A stretch of DNA of 64,000 nt from Streptomyces sp. NA02950 (lineage in GTDB: Bacteria; Actinomycetota; Actinomycetes; Streptomycetales; Streptomycetaceae): assembly GCF_013364155.1 (NCBI RefSeq), contig NZ_CP054916.1:6073001-6137000 (forward strand), written 5' to 3'. The notes under the pieces were generated by a model that worked only from the letters and a program-made list of their open reading frames with translations, did no database searches and was not told the DNA's origin. Shown here piece by piece: positions 8,866 through 19,301 of the stretch. Position numbers and translations under genes: made by a program. Position 1 is the stretch's first letter. Each line of letters begins with the position of its first letter.

Positions 8866-9885
8866 TCAGCGGTAGAGGGCCGGGCGCTCGATCATTTCGA
8901 CGGCCGTGCGCTCACCGGTCCTCTGGGCCCGCAGCCCCGCCTCGCAGACGGCGGCCGCGGCATAGCCGTCCCAGGTGCTGGGCCCCTCGACCACCCCGCG
9001 CCGGGTGGCGTCGACCCACGCCTGCACCTCCCGGTCGTACGCCTCCTCGAAGCGGGCCACGAAGTCCGGGGCGATCTCGCCGCCCCAGCCGCCGGGGCGG
9101 TTGACCAGCATGCCGTGGGCGTCGCCGACCCGCGCGGTGCCGCGTTCGCAGACCGCCTCGGTCTGCACCTGGTAGCCGAAGCCGCAGGTGGCGAACATCT
9201 CGACGGTGACGAGCGCACCGCCGCTGGTCTCGAAGATCACCAATTGGGGGTCGCCGAGCCCCTCGGGCGCGTTGCCGCTGGGCGTCGGCTTGAGCACCGT
9301 CACCGTGGTGATCTCCTGCTCCAGCAGCCAGCGCGACTGGTCCATCTCATGCACCACCGAGTCGCTGATCAGCATCTCGGTGGTGAAGTACGAGTGCACC
9401 GAGGCATTGCGGTGGCGGCAGTGCAGCATCAGCGGACGGCCCAGCTCGCCGGTGGCCAGCAGCGCCTTGAGCTTCATGAACTCGGAGTCGTAGCGGCGCA
9501 TGAAGCCGACCTGGACCCGGCGGTGGCCCAGCTCCTGCTCGGCCTCCAGAACCCGCAGCGCGGACGCCGAGTCCGGGGTGAGCGGCTTCTCGCACAGCAC
9601 CGGCAGATCCCGCTCGAACGCGCTGAGCAGCGCGGCCTCGTGCGCGGGCCCGGGTGAGGCGATCAGCACGGCGTCCACGCCGGGCGCGGACATCGCGGCG
9701 GCCGGATCGGTGAACGCCCGGCAGCCCTCGGCCGTGTCGGCGACCGACTTGGCGCGCGCCTCGTCGATGTCGACCACGGCCGCCACCCGCGCGCCGCTGA
9801 TCACGTCATTGATCCGGCGGACATGGTCGGCGCCCATCTTGCCGGTCCCGATGACGGCGATCCCGAGCGTCCCCTGCTGGGTCAT
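8866..9885 (-). CDS. iolG: Inositol 2-dehydrogenase (Gfo/Idh/MocA family)
   Basis: A 339-residue paralogue of the downstream dehydrogenase, with the Rossmann motif [14 protein letters not shown] in LCEKPLTPD, and [13 protein letters not shown] supplying the catalytic His/Asp region. It would catalyse the NAD+-dependent oxidation of myo-inositol to scyllo-inosose, the first catabolic step. It lies 93 bp after the IolE-like gene and 101 bp before the second dehydrogenase. The iolG symbol is inferred from the locus; either paralogue could be the main myo-inositol enzyme. Confidence 0.85.
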   Translation of the reverse strand: MTQQGTLGIAVIGTGKMGADHVRRINDVISGARVAAVVDIDEARAKSVADTAEGCRAFTDPAAAMSAPGVDAVLIASPGPAHEAALLSAFERDLPVLCEKPLTPDSASALRVLEAEQELGHRRVQVGFMRRYDSEFMKLKALLATGELGRPLMLHCRHRNASVHSYFTTEMLISDSVVHEMDQSRWLLEQEITTVTVLKPTPSGNAPEGLGDPQLVIFETSGGALVTVEMFATCGFGYQVQTEAVCERGTARVGDAHGMLVNRPGGWGGEIAPDFVARFEEAYDREVQAWVDATRRGVVEGPSTWDGYAAAAVCEAGLRAQRTGERTAVEMIERPALYR

Positions 9886-9978
9886 AAGCGGTCTCTTCTC
9901 TTTCTGCCGGTGCGGCTTGTGCTGATGAGGCTTCTGCTGGTGCGGGTGGTGGCTCGCCCGGCGGGCCGGTGCGGGGTG

Positions 9979-10899
9979 TCAGGCGCCGCAGGAGCGCAGG
10001 AAGCGGCGGGTGCGCTCGGCGATCGGGAAGGGCTGGTCGGGCGGGCAGGGGTACATGTCCTGCTCGACGATGGCGAATAGGTCCACATCCAGCTTCTGGG
10101 CGGCGGCGAGGACCGGTGCCAGCTCGGGCACACCGTTCGGCGGCTCGCACATCACCCCGCGCTGGACGGCCGGGCCGAACGGCACCCCGTTCTTCACCAC
10201 GTCGGCCAGGATCTCCGGGTCCACCTGCTTGAGGTGGAGATAGCCGATGCGCTCGCCGTAGGTCTCGATGAGCTTGACGCTGTCGCCGCCGCAGTAGGCG
10301 TAGTGCCCGGTGTCCAGACACAGGTTGACCAGGCCGGAGTCGGTCGCGTCCAGGAAGCGGGCGACGTTCTCCTCGGTGTCGATGTGGGTGTCGGCGTGCG
10401 GGTGGACGACGATCTCCAGGCCGTAGCGCTCCCGCACCTCACGGCCGAGCCGCTCCATCCCGGTGGACAGATGGCGCCACTGCTCGGCGGTCAGCTCCCG
10501 GGGCTCGATGATCTCGGCGGTCTTGTCGTCCCGCCAGAAGGAGGGGATGACCACCAGGTGCTTCGCGTCCATCGCCCGGGTCAGCTCGGCGACCTGGGCG
10601 ACATGCGCCCAGGTGGCGTCCCAGACGTCGGGTCCGCGGTGCAGCGAGGTGAAGACGGTGCCGGCCGAGACGGTGAGCCCGCGGCGGCCGGTCTCCTCGG
10701 TGAGCCGGGCCGGGTCGGTCGGCAGATAGCCGTACGGACCCAACTCGATCCAGGAGTAGCCGGCCTCCGCTACCTCGTCGAGGAAGCGCTGCCAGGGGAC
10801 CTGCTGCTCGTCGTCGGGGAACCACACCCCCCACGAGTCGGGGGCCGAGCCGACCCGGATGCGGTCCAGGGCGGGTACGGGAGAGGCGGCGGCAGTCAT
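9979..10899 (-). CDS. iolE: Sugar phosphate isomerase/epimerase-type TIM barrel, IolE-like
   Basis: A 306-residue AP-endonuclease-2-type TIM barrel, beginning with GSAPDSWGVWFPDD and carrying metal-site residues in WIELGPYGY, VVHPHADTHID and CLDTGHYAYCGGD. Members near iol genes dehydrate scyllo-inosose (IolE) or isomerise inososes (IolI/IolH). As no other iolE candidate is present and the rest of the pathway is complete, IolE is the best guess. The ATG at 10899 was preferred over 10926 because GAGGAGA precedes it. It is the first gene of the unit behind shared site A. Confidence 0.82.
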   Translation of the reverse strand: MTAAASPVPALDRIRVGSAPDSWGVWFPDDEQQVPWQRFLDEVAEAGYSWIELGPYGYLPTDPARLTEETGRRGLTVSAGTVFTSLHRGPDVWDATWAHVAQVAELTRAMDAKHLVVIPSFWRDDKTAEIIEPRELTAEQWRHLSTGMERLGREVRERYGLEIVVHPHADTHIDTEENVARFLDATDSGLVNLCLDTGHYAYCGGDSVKLIETYGERIGYLHLKQVDPEILADVVKNGVPFGPAVQRGVMCEPPNGVPELAPVLAAAQKLDVDLFAIVEQDMYPCPPDQPFPIAERTRRFLRSCGA

Positions 10900-11028
10900 G
10901 GGGAGGGGTCTCCTCTCGCCGGTCATCGGCGACCGGGGAAGGGGGCGGTGCGGATTCCGGGGCTCGCTGAGGGGGTGGGTGCCCGCGTCGTACTGTTTTG
11001 GGCAGCTTCACGGTCCGGGCGGGCGGTC

Positions 11029-11057
11029 GTCAAGGGTTCGTCAGGACATTCGGACGT
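11029..11057 (-). promoter_or_regulatory. Shared inositol-regulon element, site A
   Basis: Read on the minus strand, this is ACGTCCGAATGT, then CCTGACGAACCC, then TTGAC. The same order of blocks occurs at sites B and C. The TTGAC is placed like a -35 box, so the rest would be an operator adjoining the promoter of the iolE-iolG-dehydrogenase unit. Confidence 0.65.
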
Positions 11058-11084
11058 CATGTCACGTAGGGAGCGAGGGGCGCC

Positions 11085-11945
<861 letters not shown>

Positions 11946-11950
11946 GGTGA

Positions 11951-13024
11951 TCACCTCCTGGCGGCCTGACGGCGCACCCACAGATTGACGAGCGTCGCGA
12001 GCAGCAGCATCACGCCCACGAAGAACTTGAACCAGTCCGGGTTCCAGTTGGCGTAGACGATGCCCTGGTTGACCATGCCGAAGATGAAGGCGCCCAGGAC
12101 CGCGCCGATCGCCGAGCCGTAGCCGCCGGTGAGCAGACAGCCGCCGATCACCGCCGCGATGATGTAGTAGAACTCGTTGCCGACACCCTCGCCCGCCTGC
12201 ACGGTGTTGTACTCGAAGAGCAGATGCATACCGACGAACCAGGCGGCGAAGCCGACGGTCATAAACAGGGCGATCTTGGTGAGGTTCACCGGTACGCCGA
12301 CGGCGCGGGCGCTCTCCTTCGAACCGCCCGCCGCGAAGATCCAGTTGCCGAACTTGGTGCGCAGCAGCACCCAGGTGGCGATGGCCGCGAAGACGAGCCA
12401 CCACACCACGGTCACCTTCACATCGACACCGAAGACGGAGAGCTCGGAGGCGAAGAGCGACTTGGCCTGGTCGAAGCCGTCCATGTCGTTGATGGTGTCG
12501 GTGGCGACATTGCCGGTCAGCAGCTTGGTGACGGCCAGGTTGGCGCCCTGGAGCATCAGGAAGCTGGCGAGGGTGACCAGGAAGCTGGGCAGTCCGGTCC
12601 GGATCAGCAGCAGTCCGTTGATCATGCCGACGCCGAGCGAGACCAGCAGGGCGACGATCACGCCCACCCAGACATTGGCGGTCAGCTGGAAACTGAGCAT
12701 GGACGCGGCCAGCGCCGAGGAGGTGACGGCGACACCGGCGGACAGGTCGAACTCGCCGCCGATCATCAGCAGCGAGACGGCCAGCGCCATGATGCCCATG
12801 GTGGACGCCTGGTAGAGGACGGTGGCGAAGGAGTCGGCCTGCCGGAAGGTCGGGGCGACGGCGAAGAAGAAGACATAGACGCCGATGGCCGCGACCAGCG
12901 CGCCGATCTCCGGCCGGGCCAGCACCCGGCGGGCCAGCGAGCGTTCGCCGGTGCGGCGGCTCTTCGGCTCCGGTGCGGGGGAGGCCGGCGGCGTGGCCGC
13001 CGCCGGAGTGACGGTATGGGTCAT
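11951..13024 (-). CDS. Sugar ABC transporter permease (CUT2/RbsC type)
   Basis: A 357-residue hydrophobic protein of the ribose/xylose-type permease family, with about ten predicted membrane segments. The cytoplasmic motif typical of the family is visible in [15 protein letters not shown], and [12 protein letters not shown] is the usual early motif. It lies between the substrate-binding gene (7-bp gap) and the ATPase gene (5-bp gap), so the three form one transport operon. The homodimeric channel probably carries myo-inositol or related polyols. Confidence 0.93.
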   Translation of the reverse strand: MTHTVTPAAATPPASPAPEPKSRRTGERSLARRVLARPEIGALVAAIGVYVFFFAVAPTFRQADSFATVLYQASTMGIMALAVSLLMIGGEFDLSAGVAVTSSALAASMLSFQLTANVWVGVIVALLVSLGVGMINGLLLIRTGLPSFLVTLASFLMLQGANLAVTKLLTGNVATDTINDMDGFDQAKSLFASELSVFGVDVKVTVVWWLVFAAIATWVLLRTKFGNWIFAAGGSKESARAVGVPVNLTKIALFMTVGFAAWFVGMHLLFEYNTVQAGEGVGNEFYYIIAAVIGGCLLTGGYGSAIGAVLGAFIFGMVNQGIVYANWNPDWFKFFVGVMLLLATLVNLWVRRQAARR

Positions 13025-13031
13025 CGCTCGA

Positions 13032-14042
13032 TCACCGCGTCCCCTTCTGTGCGAACTTCGCGATGGTGTCCACGTTGTCCTTGCTGACGAAGGCCGGACC
13101 GGTCAGCACCGGTTCCTCGCCGCCGCCGCTGAAGTTGCCGTTGTACCGGTAGAGCCACATGGAGTCGATGGCCAGATAGCCCTGGAGATAGGGCTGCTGG
13201 TCGACGGCGAACTGCACGTCCCCGCTCTTCACGGCGGCGACGAGGTCCTTGTTGAGGTCGAAGGTGGCGACCTTGGCCTTGCCGCCCGCGTCCTTGGCGG
13301 ACTGCACGGCGGTCAGCGCGAACGGGGCCCCCAGGGTGACCACATGGTCGATGCTGGAGTCCTGCTTGAGCTTGGCGGCGATGGTGGACTTCACCGACGG
13401 CATATCGGTGCCGTTGACATAGAGGATGTCCGTCTTGCCCTTGAAGGTCTTCTTCACACCCGCGCACCGGGCCTCCAGGGCGACATGGCCCTGTTCCTGG
13501 ATCACACAGATGTTGTGCTTCGCGCCTTCCTCGTTCAGCCGCTTGCCGAACGCCTCACCGGCGATGGACTCGTCCTGCCCGAAGTACTCCAGCAGGCCCA
13601 TGTCCTTCCACTGCTCCAGCCCGGCGTTGAAGGCGACGACCGGGATCCCGGCCTTCTTCGCCTTGGCTATCGCGCCCTTCATGGCGTCCGGCTTGGCCAG
13701 TGTGATCGCGATCCCGTCGACCTTCTGGTCGATGGCGTTCTGGATCAGGCTGGCCTGGTCGGCGCCGCTGGGGTTACTGGAGTAGACGAGTTCGATGTTG
13801 TCCTTGGCCGCCGCGGCCTTGGCGCCCTTGCGGACGGTGTCCCAGAAGGTGTCGCCCGGTGCCGCGTGAGTGATCATCGCGATCTTCAGCCGGGGGGTGT
13901 TCGCCTTTCCGGCGACGATGTCGTCGCCGGATTCCTGCGCCTTCTTGCCGCCTTCACTGCTGCATCCCGCCACGACGAGGACGGTTGCGGTGGCGAGTGC
14001 GGCCAGTCCCGCTCCGCGGCGTCGGTTGATTCTGAGGTCCAT
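13032..14042 (-). CDS. Sugar ABC transporter substrate-binding lipoprotein
   Basis: A 336-residue periplasmic-binding-type protein with a lipoprotein signal: Arg-rich start, hydrophobic stretch, then lipobox VVAGCSS, whose Cys would be lipidated and anchored outside. The mature part has the type I sugar-binding fold (IAMITHAAPGDTFWDTVRKG, then GIAITLAKPDAM). ATG 14042 was chosen over GTG 14054, since GAGAGGTG lies upstream with normal spacing. It is the first gene of the uptake operon behind shared site B. The ligand is inferred as myo-inositol. Confidence 0.92.
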   Translation of the reverse strand: MDLRINRRRGAGLAALATATVLVVAGCSSEGGKKAQESGDDIVAGKANTPRLKIAMITHAAPGDTFWDTVRKGAKAAAAKDNIELVYSSNPSGADQASLIQNAIDQKVDGIAITLAKPDAMKGAIAKAKKAGIPVVAFNAGLEQWKDMGLLEYFGQDESIAGEAFGKRLNEEGAKHNICVIQEQGHVALEARCAGVKKTFKGKTDILYVNGTDMPSVKSTIAAKLKQDSSIDHVVTLGAPFALTAVQSAKDAGGKAKVATFDLNKDLVAAVKSGDVQFAVDQQPYLQGYLAIDSMWLYRYNGNFSGGGEEPVLTGPAFVSKDNVDTIAKFAQKGTR

Positions 14043-14123
14043 CTGATCCAGCACCTCTCAAGCCAGGTCCGTTGTTCACACGGCCGTTGCAGAACGGGAG
14101 CCAACTCCTCCCGGCCATCGGCT

Positions 14124-14160
14124 GTCAAGGGTTTGTCATGACAATATTTCATCTGGACGT
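14124..14160 (-). promoter_or_regulatory. Shared inositol-regulon element, site B
   Basis: Read on the minus strand this contains ACGTCC, then TGTCATGACAAACCC, then TTGACA, with some extra A/T bases between the first two blocks compared with sites A and C. TGTCATGACA is itself palindromic. It would control the importer operon that starts at 14042. Confidence 0.65.
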
Positions 14161-14198
14161 AACGACGCGATAACGTGGCTGGAGGTCGCCTCAAGCTC

Positions 14199-14228
14199 AC
14201 GTCCGAATGTAATGACAAATTCTTGACA
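14199..14228 (+). promoter_or_regulatory. Shared inositol-regulon element, site C, with -35 box
   Basis: On the plus strand: ACGTCCGAATGT, then AATGACAAATTC, then TTGACA. A possible -10 (TAGACC) follows at the right distance near 14247. It faces the iolC-aldolase-iolB-iolD-mmsA unit and shares block order with sites A and B. Confidence 0.7.
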
Positions 14229-14322
14229 GGGGGCCTGGAGCACGTCTAGACCTGAAAGGGCCGGGCGTCGTCCGGTGTTCCTGGACCACACCCTGAGCTG
14301 CGTCTTTCCCGAAGGGGCACGC

Positions 14323-15270
14323 ATGAGTGAGCCGTACGACCTGATCACGATGGGCCGGATCGGAGTGGATCTCTATCCGCTCCAGACCGGTGTCCCTCTG
14401 CCGCAGGTCGAGTCGTTCGGAAAGTTCCTCGGCGGCTCGGCGACCAACGTCGCGGTCTCCGCCGCCCGCTTCGGCCGCCGAGCCGCGGTCATCAGCCGCA
14501 CCGGGGCGGACCCCTTCGGTGACTACATCCACCAGGAGCTGCGGGCGTTCGGGGTGGACGACCGCTTCGTCACCCCGGTCGAGGAGTATCCGACCCCGAT
14601 CACCTTCTGCGAGATCTTCCCGCCGGACGACTTCCCGCTGTACTTCTACCGCCGCCCCAAGGCGCCCGATCTGGAGATCCACCCCGAGGAACTGGACCTC
14701 GACGCCGTCCGCGCGGCCCGCATCTTCTGGATGACCGGCACCGGTCTGAGCGAGGAGCCCAGCCGCACCAGCACCCTCGCCGCCCTGGCCACCCGCGCCA
14801 AGAACGGCACCACCGTCTTCGACCTCGACTGGCGGCCCATGTTCTGGCGCGACCCCGGCACCGCCCGCCCCTTCTACGCCGCGGCGCTGCGCCACGCCAC
14901 CGTCGCCGTCGGCAACGTGGACGAGTGCGAGATCGCCACCGGGGTCCGCGAACCCTCCGCCTGCGCCGAGGCCCTGCTGGCGGCGGGCGTGGAACTGGCC
15001 GTCGTCAAACAGGGACCCAAGGGCGTCCTCGCCGTGCACCGCGACGGCACCACCGCCGAGGTCCCGCCGGTCCCGGTGGAGGTGGTCAACGGACTCGGCG
15101 CGGGCGACGCGTTCGGCGGTGCCCTGTGCCACGGCCTGCTCTCCGGCTGGGACCTGGAACGGATCATGCGGTACGCCAACGTGGCGGGCGCCATCGTCGC
15201 GTCCCGGCTCGCCTGCTCGTCCGCGATGCCCACGGCGGCCGAGGTCGAGGCCCTGCTCACCGGGGACTGA
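14323..15270 (+). CDS. iolC: 5-dehydro-2-deoxygluconokinase (PfkB family)
   Basis: A 315-residue PfkB-family sugar kinase. It has the N-terminal GGSATNVAVSAARFG motif and the C-terminal PfkB signature with the catalytic Asp in NGLGAGDAFGGAL. In inositol catabolism IolC phosphorylates 2-deoxy-5-keto-gluconate. The ATG at 14323 follows GAAGGGG; the frame is open from 14275 but that part is upstream leader. It is the first gene of the plus-strand iol unit. Unlike some Gram-negative IolC proteins it is not fused to a DUF2090 aldolase domain. Confidence 0.93.
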   Translation: MSEPYDLITMGRIGVDLYPLQTGVPLPQVESFGKFLGGSATNVAVSAARFGRRAAVISRTGADPFGDYIHQELRAFGVDDRFVTPVEEYPTPITFCEIFPPDDFPLYFYRRPKAPDLEIHPEELDLDAVRAARIFWMTGTGLSEEPSRTSTLAALATRAKNGTTVFDLDWRPMFWRDPGTARPFYAAALRHATVAVGNVDECEIATGVREPSACAEALLAAGVELAVVKQGPKGVLAVHRDGTTAEVPPVPVEVVNGLGAGDAFGGALCHGLLSGWDLERIMRYANVAGAIVASRLACSSAMPTAAEVEALLTGD

Positions 15271-15307
15271 CGGATGGGTGCCCTGGAGTCTCGCGGTGCC
15301 CCAGCAG

Positions 15308-15461
15308 GGCGCCTTGGAGCTCCGGTTCTGTGGTCCACCGGCGAGAGAGCCGAAGGGGCGCGCCGCTGTCGAAAGGGAGCGCGCGGAGACCCCGAGGAAC
15401 GAGGGGCCGGGCACGGTCGACCGTCGACAACGGCTCCAGCGCCCCGGAGGCGAACCGAGCC
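15308..15461 (+). repeat. Dispersed intergenic repeat, copy 2
   Basis: The second copy of the element at 630-813, inserted in the 214-bp gap between iolC and the aldolase gene, in the same orientation. The conserved blocks are those listed for copy 1. It ends just before the ribosome site (GAAGGGA) of the next gene. It may affect readthrough from iolC or carry its own promoter or terminator. Confidence 0.75.
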
Positions 15462-15484
15462 TCTCAAAAAGAAGGGAACACCCC

Positions 15485-16363
15485 TTGAGCATCAGCATCT
15501 CCGACCTCGTCACGGTGCGCAGCCGCCACCCGGAGGCCATCGCCGAGGCGGCCGCCCGCCGGGTCCGCCGCCCCCTGATCGGTGACAGCGGCCGGCTGAT
15601 GATCGTGGCCGCCGACCATCCGGCGCGCGGCGCACTCGCCGTCGGAGACCACAAGCTGGCCATGGCCAACCGAGCCGATCTGCTGGAGCGGCTGTGCACG
15701 GCGCTGTCCCGCCCCGGTGTCGACGGGGTGCTCGCCACCGCCGACATCCTGGAGGACCTGCTGCTGCTCGGTGCTCTCGAGGGCAAGGTCGTGATGGGTT
15801 CGATGAACCGCGGCGGGCTGGCCGGGGCCACCTTCGAGCTGGACGACCGGTTCACCGGTCACCGCCCCCAGGACATCGCCCGGCTCCGCTTCGACGCGGG
15901 GAAGCTGCTGCTGCGCATCGACTACTCCGACGCGGGCTCGCTGACCACCATGGTCACCACCGCCCGCGCCATCGACGAGATGGCCGAGCACCGGTTGCCG
16001 GTCTTCGTCGAGCCGTTCATATCCCGGCGGACGGACGGCCGGGTCCGCAACGACCTGGGCGCCGAGGCCGTCACCAGGTCCATCGCCATCGCGTCCGGAC
16101 TCGCCGGGACCTCCGCCTACACCTGGCTGAAGGTGCCGGTCACCGACGACCCGGACGAGATGGCCGCCGTCATGGAGACCAGCACCCTTCCGGCGGTACT
16201 GCTCGGCGGCGAGGTGGGAAGGGACCAGGAAGGGGCGTACGAGCGATGGCGCAAAGCCCTGCGGCTGCCGACCGTCCAGGGGCTGGTCGTCGGCCGCTCG
16301 TTGCTCTATCCGGCGGAGGGCAGCGTCGAGACCGCTGTGGACACCGCCGTCGGACTGCTCTGA
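15485..16363 (+). CDS. Aldolase-like (beta/alpha)8 protein of the inositol cluster
   Basis: A 292-residue TIM-barrel protein similar to the Cgl0159-type proteins of corynebacterial inositol clusters and to DeoC/LacD-type aldolases. Visible segments are LMIVAADHPARG, GSMNRGGLAGATFELDDRF, PVFVEPFISRR and LKVPVTDDPDEM, whose Lys is a candidate Schiff-base residue. It is well placed to cleave 2-deoxy-5-keto-gluconate 6-phosphate to DHAP and malonate semialdehyde (the IolJ step), as no other aldolase is present. The start is TTG 15485 after GAAGGGA; the longer open frame upstream overlaps iolC and the repeat. The function is inferred. Confidence 0.82.
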   Translation: MSISISDLVTVRSRHPEAIAEAAARRVRRPLIGDSGRLMIVAADHPARGALAVGDHKLAMANRADLLERLCTALSRPGVDGVLATADILEDLLLLGALEGKVVMGSMNRGGLAGATFELDDRFTGHRPQDIARLRFDAGKLLLRIDYSDAGSLTTMVTTARAIDEMAEHRLPVFVEPFISRRTDGRVRNDLGAEAVTRSIAIASGLAGTSAYTWLKVPVTDDPDEMAAVMETSTLPAVLLGGEVGRDQEGAYERWRKALRLPTVQGLVVGRSLLYPAEGSVETAVDTAVGLL

Positions 16364-16460
16364 ACGCCCGCACCGCCCCGAACGCCCCGGACGCCCCTCA
16401 CCGCTCCGAACGCCGCGCGCCACGGGCCCCGTCCCTGGAGGAAAGGCAGAAACTGACGTC

Positions 16461-17393
16461 ATGACCAGCACCGATCCTTCGACCGGTTTCCATGTGCAGG
16501 CCGGTAAGGCGGCCGACGGCCCCTACCTGGTGGACATCGGCCCCGAGCGGGCCGGATGGGGATACTCCGCGCTGCGGGTGCTCGATCTGCCGCCCGGCGG
16601 TTCGCACTCCCTGGCCACCGGTGACAGCGAGTGGATCGTGCTGCCGCTGAGCGGCGGCTGCACGGTGGTCACCGAGGGCGAGGTCTTCGAACTCCACGGC
16701 CGGGACAGCGTGTTCAGCGGGGTGACCGACTTCGTCTATCTGCCGCGCGACGCGCACGCCCGGATCGCCAGCGGCGCGGGCGGCCGGTTCGCGCTCACCG
16801 GCGCCCGCTGCGAGCGGCGGCTGCCCGCGCGCTACGGCCCCGCCTCCGGTGTCCCGGTCGAGCTGCGCGGCACCGGGAACTGCTCGCGCCAGGTCAACAA
16901 CTTCGCCGCGGCGGCCCCCGCCGGAGGCGGAGAATCCGGTGGCGGTTTCGCATGCGACAAGCTGATCGCCGTCGAGGTGCTCACCCCCGGCGGCAACTGG
17001 TCCTCGTACCCGCCGCACAAGCACGACGAGTGCCGCCCCGGTGAGGAGAGCGAGCTCGAGGAGATCTACTACTTCGAGATCGCCGAGGCCCACGGCAGCG
17101 AGGGCATCGGCTACCAGCGGGTCTCGCCCTCCGGCCGCGGCCGTGGCACCGATGTGCTCGCCGAGGTCCGCTCCGGGGACGCCGTCCTGATCCCGGACGG
17201 CTGGCACGGCCCGTCCATCGCCGCTCCCGGCCACACCATGTACTACCTCAATGTCATGGCGGGCCCGGGGGAGGAGCGCGCCTGGCTGATCCGCGACCAC
17301 CCCGACCACGCCTGGATCCGCTCCACCTGGCCGGACCAGCCCGTCGACCCCCGACTCCCGCTCTACGAAGCCCCCGATGGAGGCCCCCGATGA
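16461..17393 (+). CDS. iolB: 5-deoxy-glucuronate isomerase
   Basis: A 310-residue IolB protein with two cupin-like halves. The C-terminal half shows the metal-site segment YPPHKHDECRPGEESELEE and a later His in DGWHGPSIAAPGH. It isomerises 5-deoxy-D-glucuronate to 2-deoxy-5-keto-D-gluconate. A good ribosome site (GGAGGA) precedes the ATG. The stop codon overlaps the iolD start (ATGA at 17390), so the two are translationally coupled. Confidence 0.95.
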   Translation: MTSTDPSTGFHVQAGKAADGPYLVDIGPERAGWGYSALRVLDLPPGGSHSLATGDSEWIVLPLSGGCTVVTEGEVFELHGRDSVFSGVTDFVYLPRDAHARIASGAGGRFALTGARCERRLPARYGPASGVPVELRGTGNCSRQVNNFAAAAPAGGGESGGGFACDKLIAVEVLTPGGNWSSYPPHKHDECRPGEESELEEIYYFEIAEAHGSEGIGYQRVSPSGRGRGTDVLAEVRSGDAVLIPDGWHGPSIAAPGHTMYYLNVMAGPGEERAWLIRDHPDHAWIRSTWPDQPVDPRLPLYEAPDGGPR

Positions 17394-19276
17394 ACGCCTC
17401 GGCAGTGCGCCGCCTGACCGTCGCCCAGGCCCTGGTGGAGTTCCTGGCCCACCAGTACACCGAGCGGGACGGCCGGCGGCACCGCCTGATCAACGCCACC
17501 TGGGGCATCTTCGGCCACGGCAATGTGGCCGGGATCGGGCAGGCGCTCCTGGAGTCCGGTCCGGAGGCCATGCCGTACCTCCAGGGCCGCAATGAACAGG
17601 CCATGGTGCACGCGGCGGTGGGCTTCGCCCGGCAGTCCAACCGGCTCGCCGCCCAGGCCGTCACCACCTCCATCGGTCCCGGCGCCACCAACCTGGTCAC
17701 CGGCGCGGCGCTGGCCACCGTCAACCGGCTGCCGGTGCTGCTGCTGCCGGGCGACACCTTCGCCGGCCGCCCCGCCGACCCGGTGCTCCAGCAGCTCGAA
17801 GTCCCCTCCGCGGGCGATGTGTCGGTCAACGACTGTCTGCGCCCGGTCTCCCGCTACTTCGACCGGGTGGTACGCCCCGAGGCGCTGATCCCGGCCGCCC
17901 TGGCGGCCATGCGGGTGCTCACCGACCCGGTCGAGACCGGCGCGGTCACCCTCGCGCTGCCGCAGGACGTGCAGGCCGAAGCGTTCGACTGGCCCGAGGA
18001 GTTCTTCGCCGACCGGGTCTGGCACGTACGCCGCCCCGCCGCGGATCCGGCCGAACTCGCCGTCGCCGCCGAGGCGGTCCGGTCCGCCCGCAGGCCCCTG
18101 ATCGTCGCGGGCGGCGGGGTCCACCACAGCGAGGCCGAGGACGCCCTGCGCGCCCTGGTGGACGCCACCGGTGTGCCGGTCGCCTCCACCCAGGCGGGCA
18201 AGGGCTCGCTGCGCCATGACCACCCGGCCGACATCGGCGGTATCGGGCACACCGGCACCGCGGTCGCGGACGACCTCGCCCGCACCGCCGACCTGGTCAT
18301 CGGCGTCGGCACCCGCTACAGCGACTTCACCACCGCCTCCGCGACCCTCTTCGCCGACCCCGCGGTGCGCTTCGTCAACCTCAACATCGCCTCGTTCGAC
18401 GCCCACAAGCTGAGCGCCGCCACGCTGGTGGCCGACGCCCGCGCCGGTCTGGAGGCGCTCACCGGCGCGCTGTCCGGCCACCGGGTCGACGAGACCTACG
18501 AGGCGGAGTACCGCACCGGCAAGACCGCCTGGGAACGCCGGGTGGACGCCGCGTTCGCGGCCGGTGACGACGCGGCGCGCCCTTCGCAGACCCAGGTGCT
18601 GGGCGCGCTGGACGCGGTCGTCGGCGACGAGGACGTGGTGGTCAACGCGGCCGGATCGCTCCCCGGCGACCTCCACAAGCTGTGGCGCGCCCGCTCGCCC
18701 CGCCAGTACCACCTGGAGTACGGCTACTCCTGCATGGGCTACGAGATCCCCGGCGCGATCGGGGTGCGGCTGGCCGCCCCCGACCGCCCGGTGTGGGCGC
18801 TGGTGGGCGACGGTACGTATCTGATGATGCCGACCGAGATCGTCACCGCGGTCCAGGAGGGCATCAACATCAACGTCGTACTGCTCCAGAACCACGGATA
18901 CGCCTCCATCGGCGCCCTCTCGGAGGGGATCGGCGCGGAGCGGTTCGGCACCGCCTACCGCTTCCGGGCGGCCGACGGCACCTACACCGGCGATCCGCTG
19001 CCGGTGGACCTGGCCGCCAACGCCGCCTCGCTCGGCATGGACGTGCTGCGCGCCGGGAGCGTGGGGGAGCTGCGCGAGGCGCTGGCCGCGGCCCGTGCCT
19101 CGGACCGTCCCACATGTGTCTATGTGGAGACCGAAACAGCCGACACAGTGTCCGGCCCGCCCGAGGCGCAGGCGTGGTGGGATGTGCCCGTCGCCGAGAC
19201 CGCGACCCGTCCGGCCGCCGTGAAGGCCCGTGAGGACTACGACCGGCAGGCCGCCGCCCGCCGCCGCCACCTCTGA
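17390..19276 (+). CDS. iolD: 3D-(3,5/4)-trihydroxycyclohexane-1,2-dione hydrolase (ThDP enzyme)
   Basis: A 628-residue thiamine-diphosphate enzyme of the acetolactate synthase fold. The catalytic Glu is in the N-terminal Pyr domain (QGRNEQAMVHAAVGFA), the central domain has GGGVHHSEAEDALRAL, and the C-terminal PP domain has the ThDP-binding GDG motif (ALVGDGTYLMMPTE) ending near QNHGYASIGAL. IolD opens the ring of the diketone to 5-deoxy-D-glucuronate. Length and order are typical. It overlaps iolB by 4 bp and is followed after 25 bp by mmsA. Confidence 0.95.
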   Translation: MNASAVRRLTVAQALVEFLAHQYTERDGRRHRLINATWGIFGHGNVAGIGQALLESGPEAMPYLQGRNEQAMVHAAVGFARQSNRLAAQAVTTSIGPGATNLVTGAALATVNRLPVLLLPGDTFAGRPADPVLQQLEVPSAGDVSVNDCLRPVSRYFDRVVRPEALIPAALAAMRVLTDPVETGAVTLALPQDVQAEAFDWPEEFFADRVWHVRRPAADPAELAVAAEAVRSARRPLIVAGGGVHHSEAEDALRALVDATGVPVASTQAGKGSLRHDHPADIGGIGHTGTAVADDLARTADLVIGVGTRYSDFTTASATLFADPAVRFVNLNIASFDAHKLSAATLVADARAGLEALTGALSGHRVDETYEAEYRTGKTAWERRVDAAFAAGDDAARPSQTQVLGALDAVVGDEDVVVNAAGSLPGDLHKLWRARSPRQYHLEYGYSCMGYEIPGAIGVRLAAPDRPVWALVGDGTYLMMPTEIVTAVQEGININVVLLQNHGYASIGALSEGIGAERFGTAYRFRAADGTYTGDPLPVDLAANAASLGMDVLRAGSVGELREALAAARASDRPTCVYVETETADTVSGPPEAQAWWDVPVAETATRPAAVKAREDYDRQAAARRRHL

Positions 19277-19301
19277 CGTTTTTCGAGAGAAAGGCCCACC
19301 C

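Noticed and set aside
11946..12404. N-terminal extension of the ABC ATPase.
   Set aside because: It would overlap the permease gene out of phase; the ATPase homology and a strong ribosome site begin at 11945.
15274..15585. Small Arg-rich ORFs inside the dispersed repeat between iolC and the aldolase, and the matching ORFs at 611-1099.
   Set aside because: They lie in a repeated non-coding element and have biased composition without ribosome sites.
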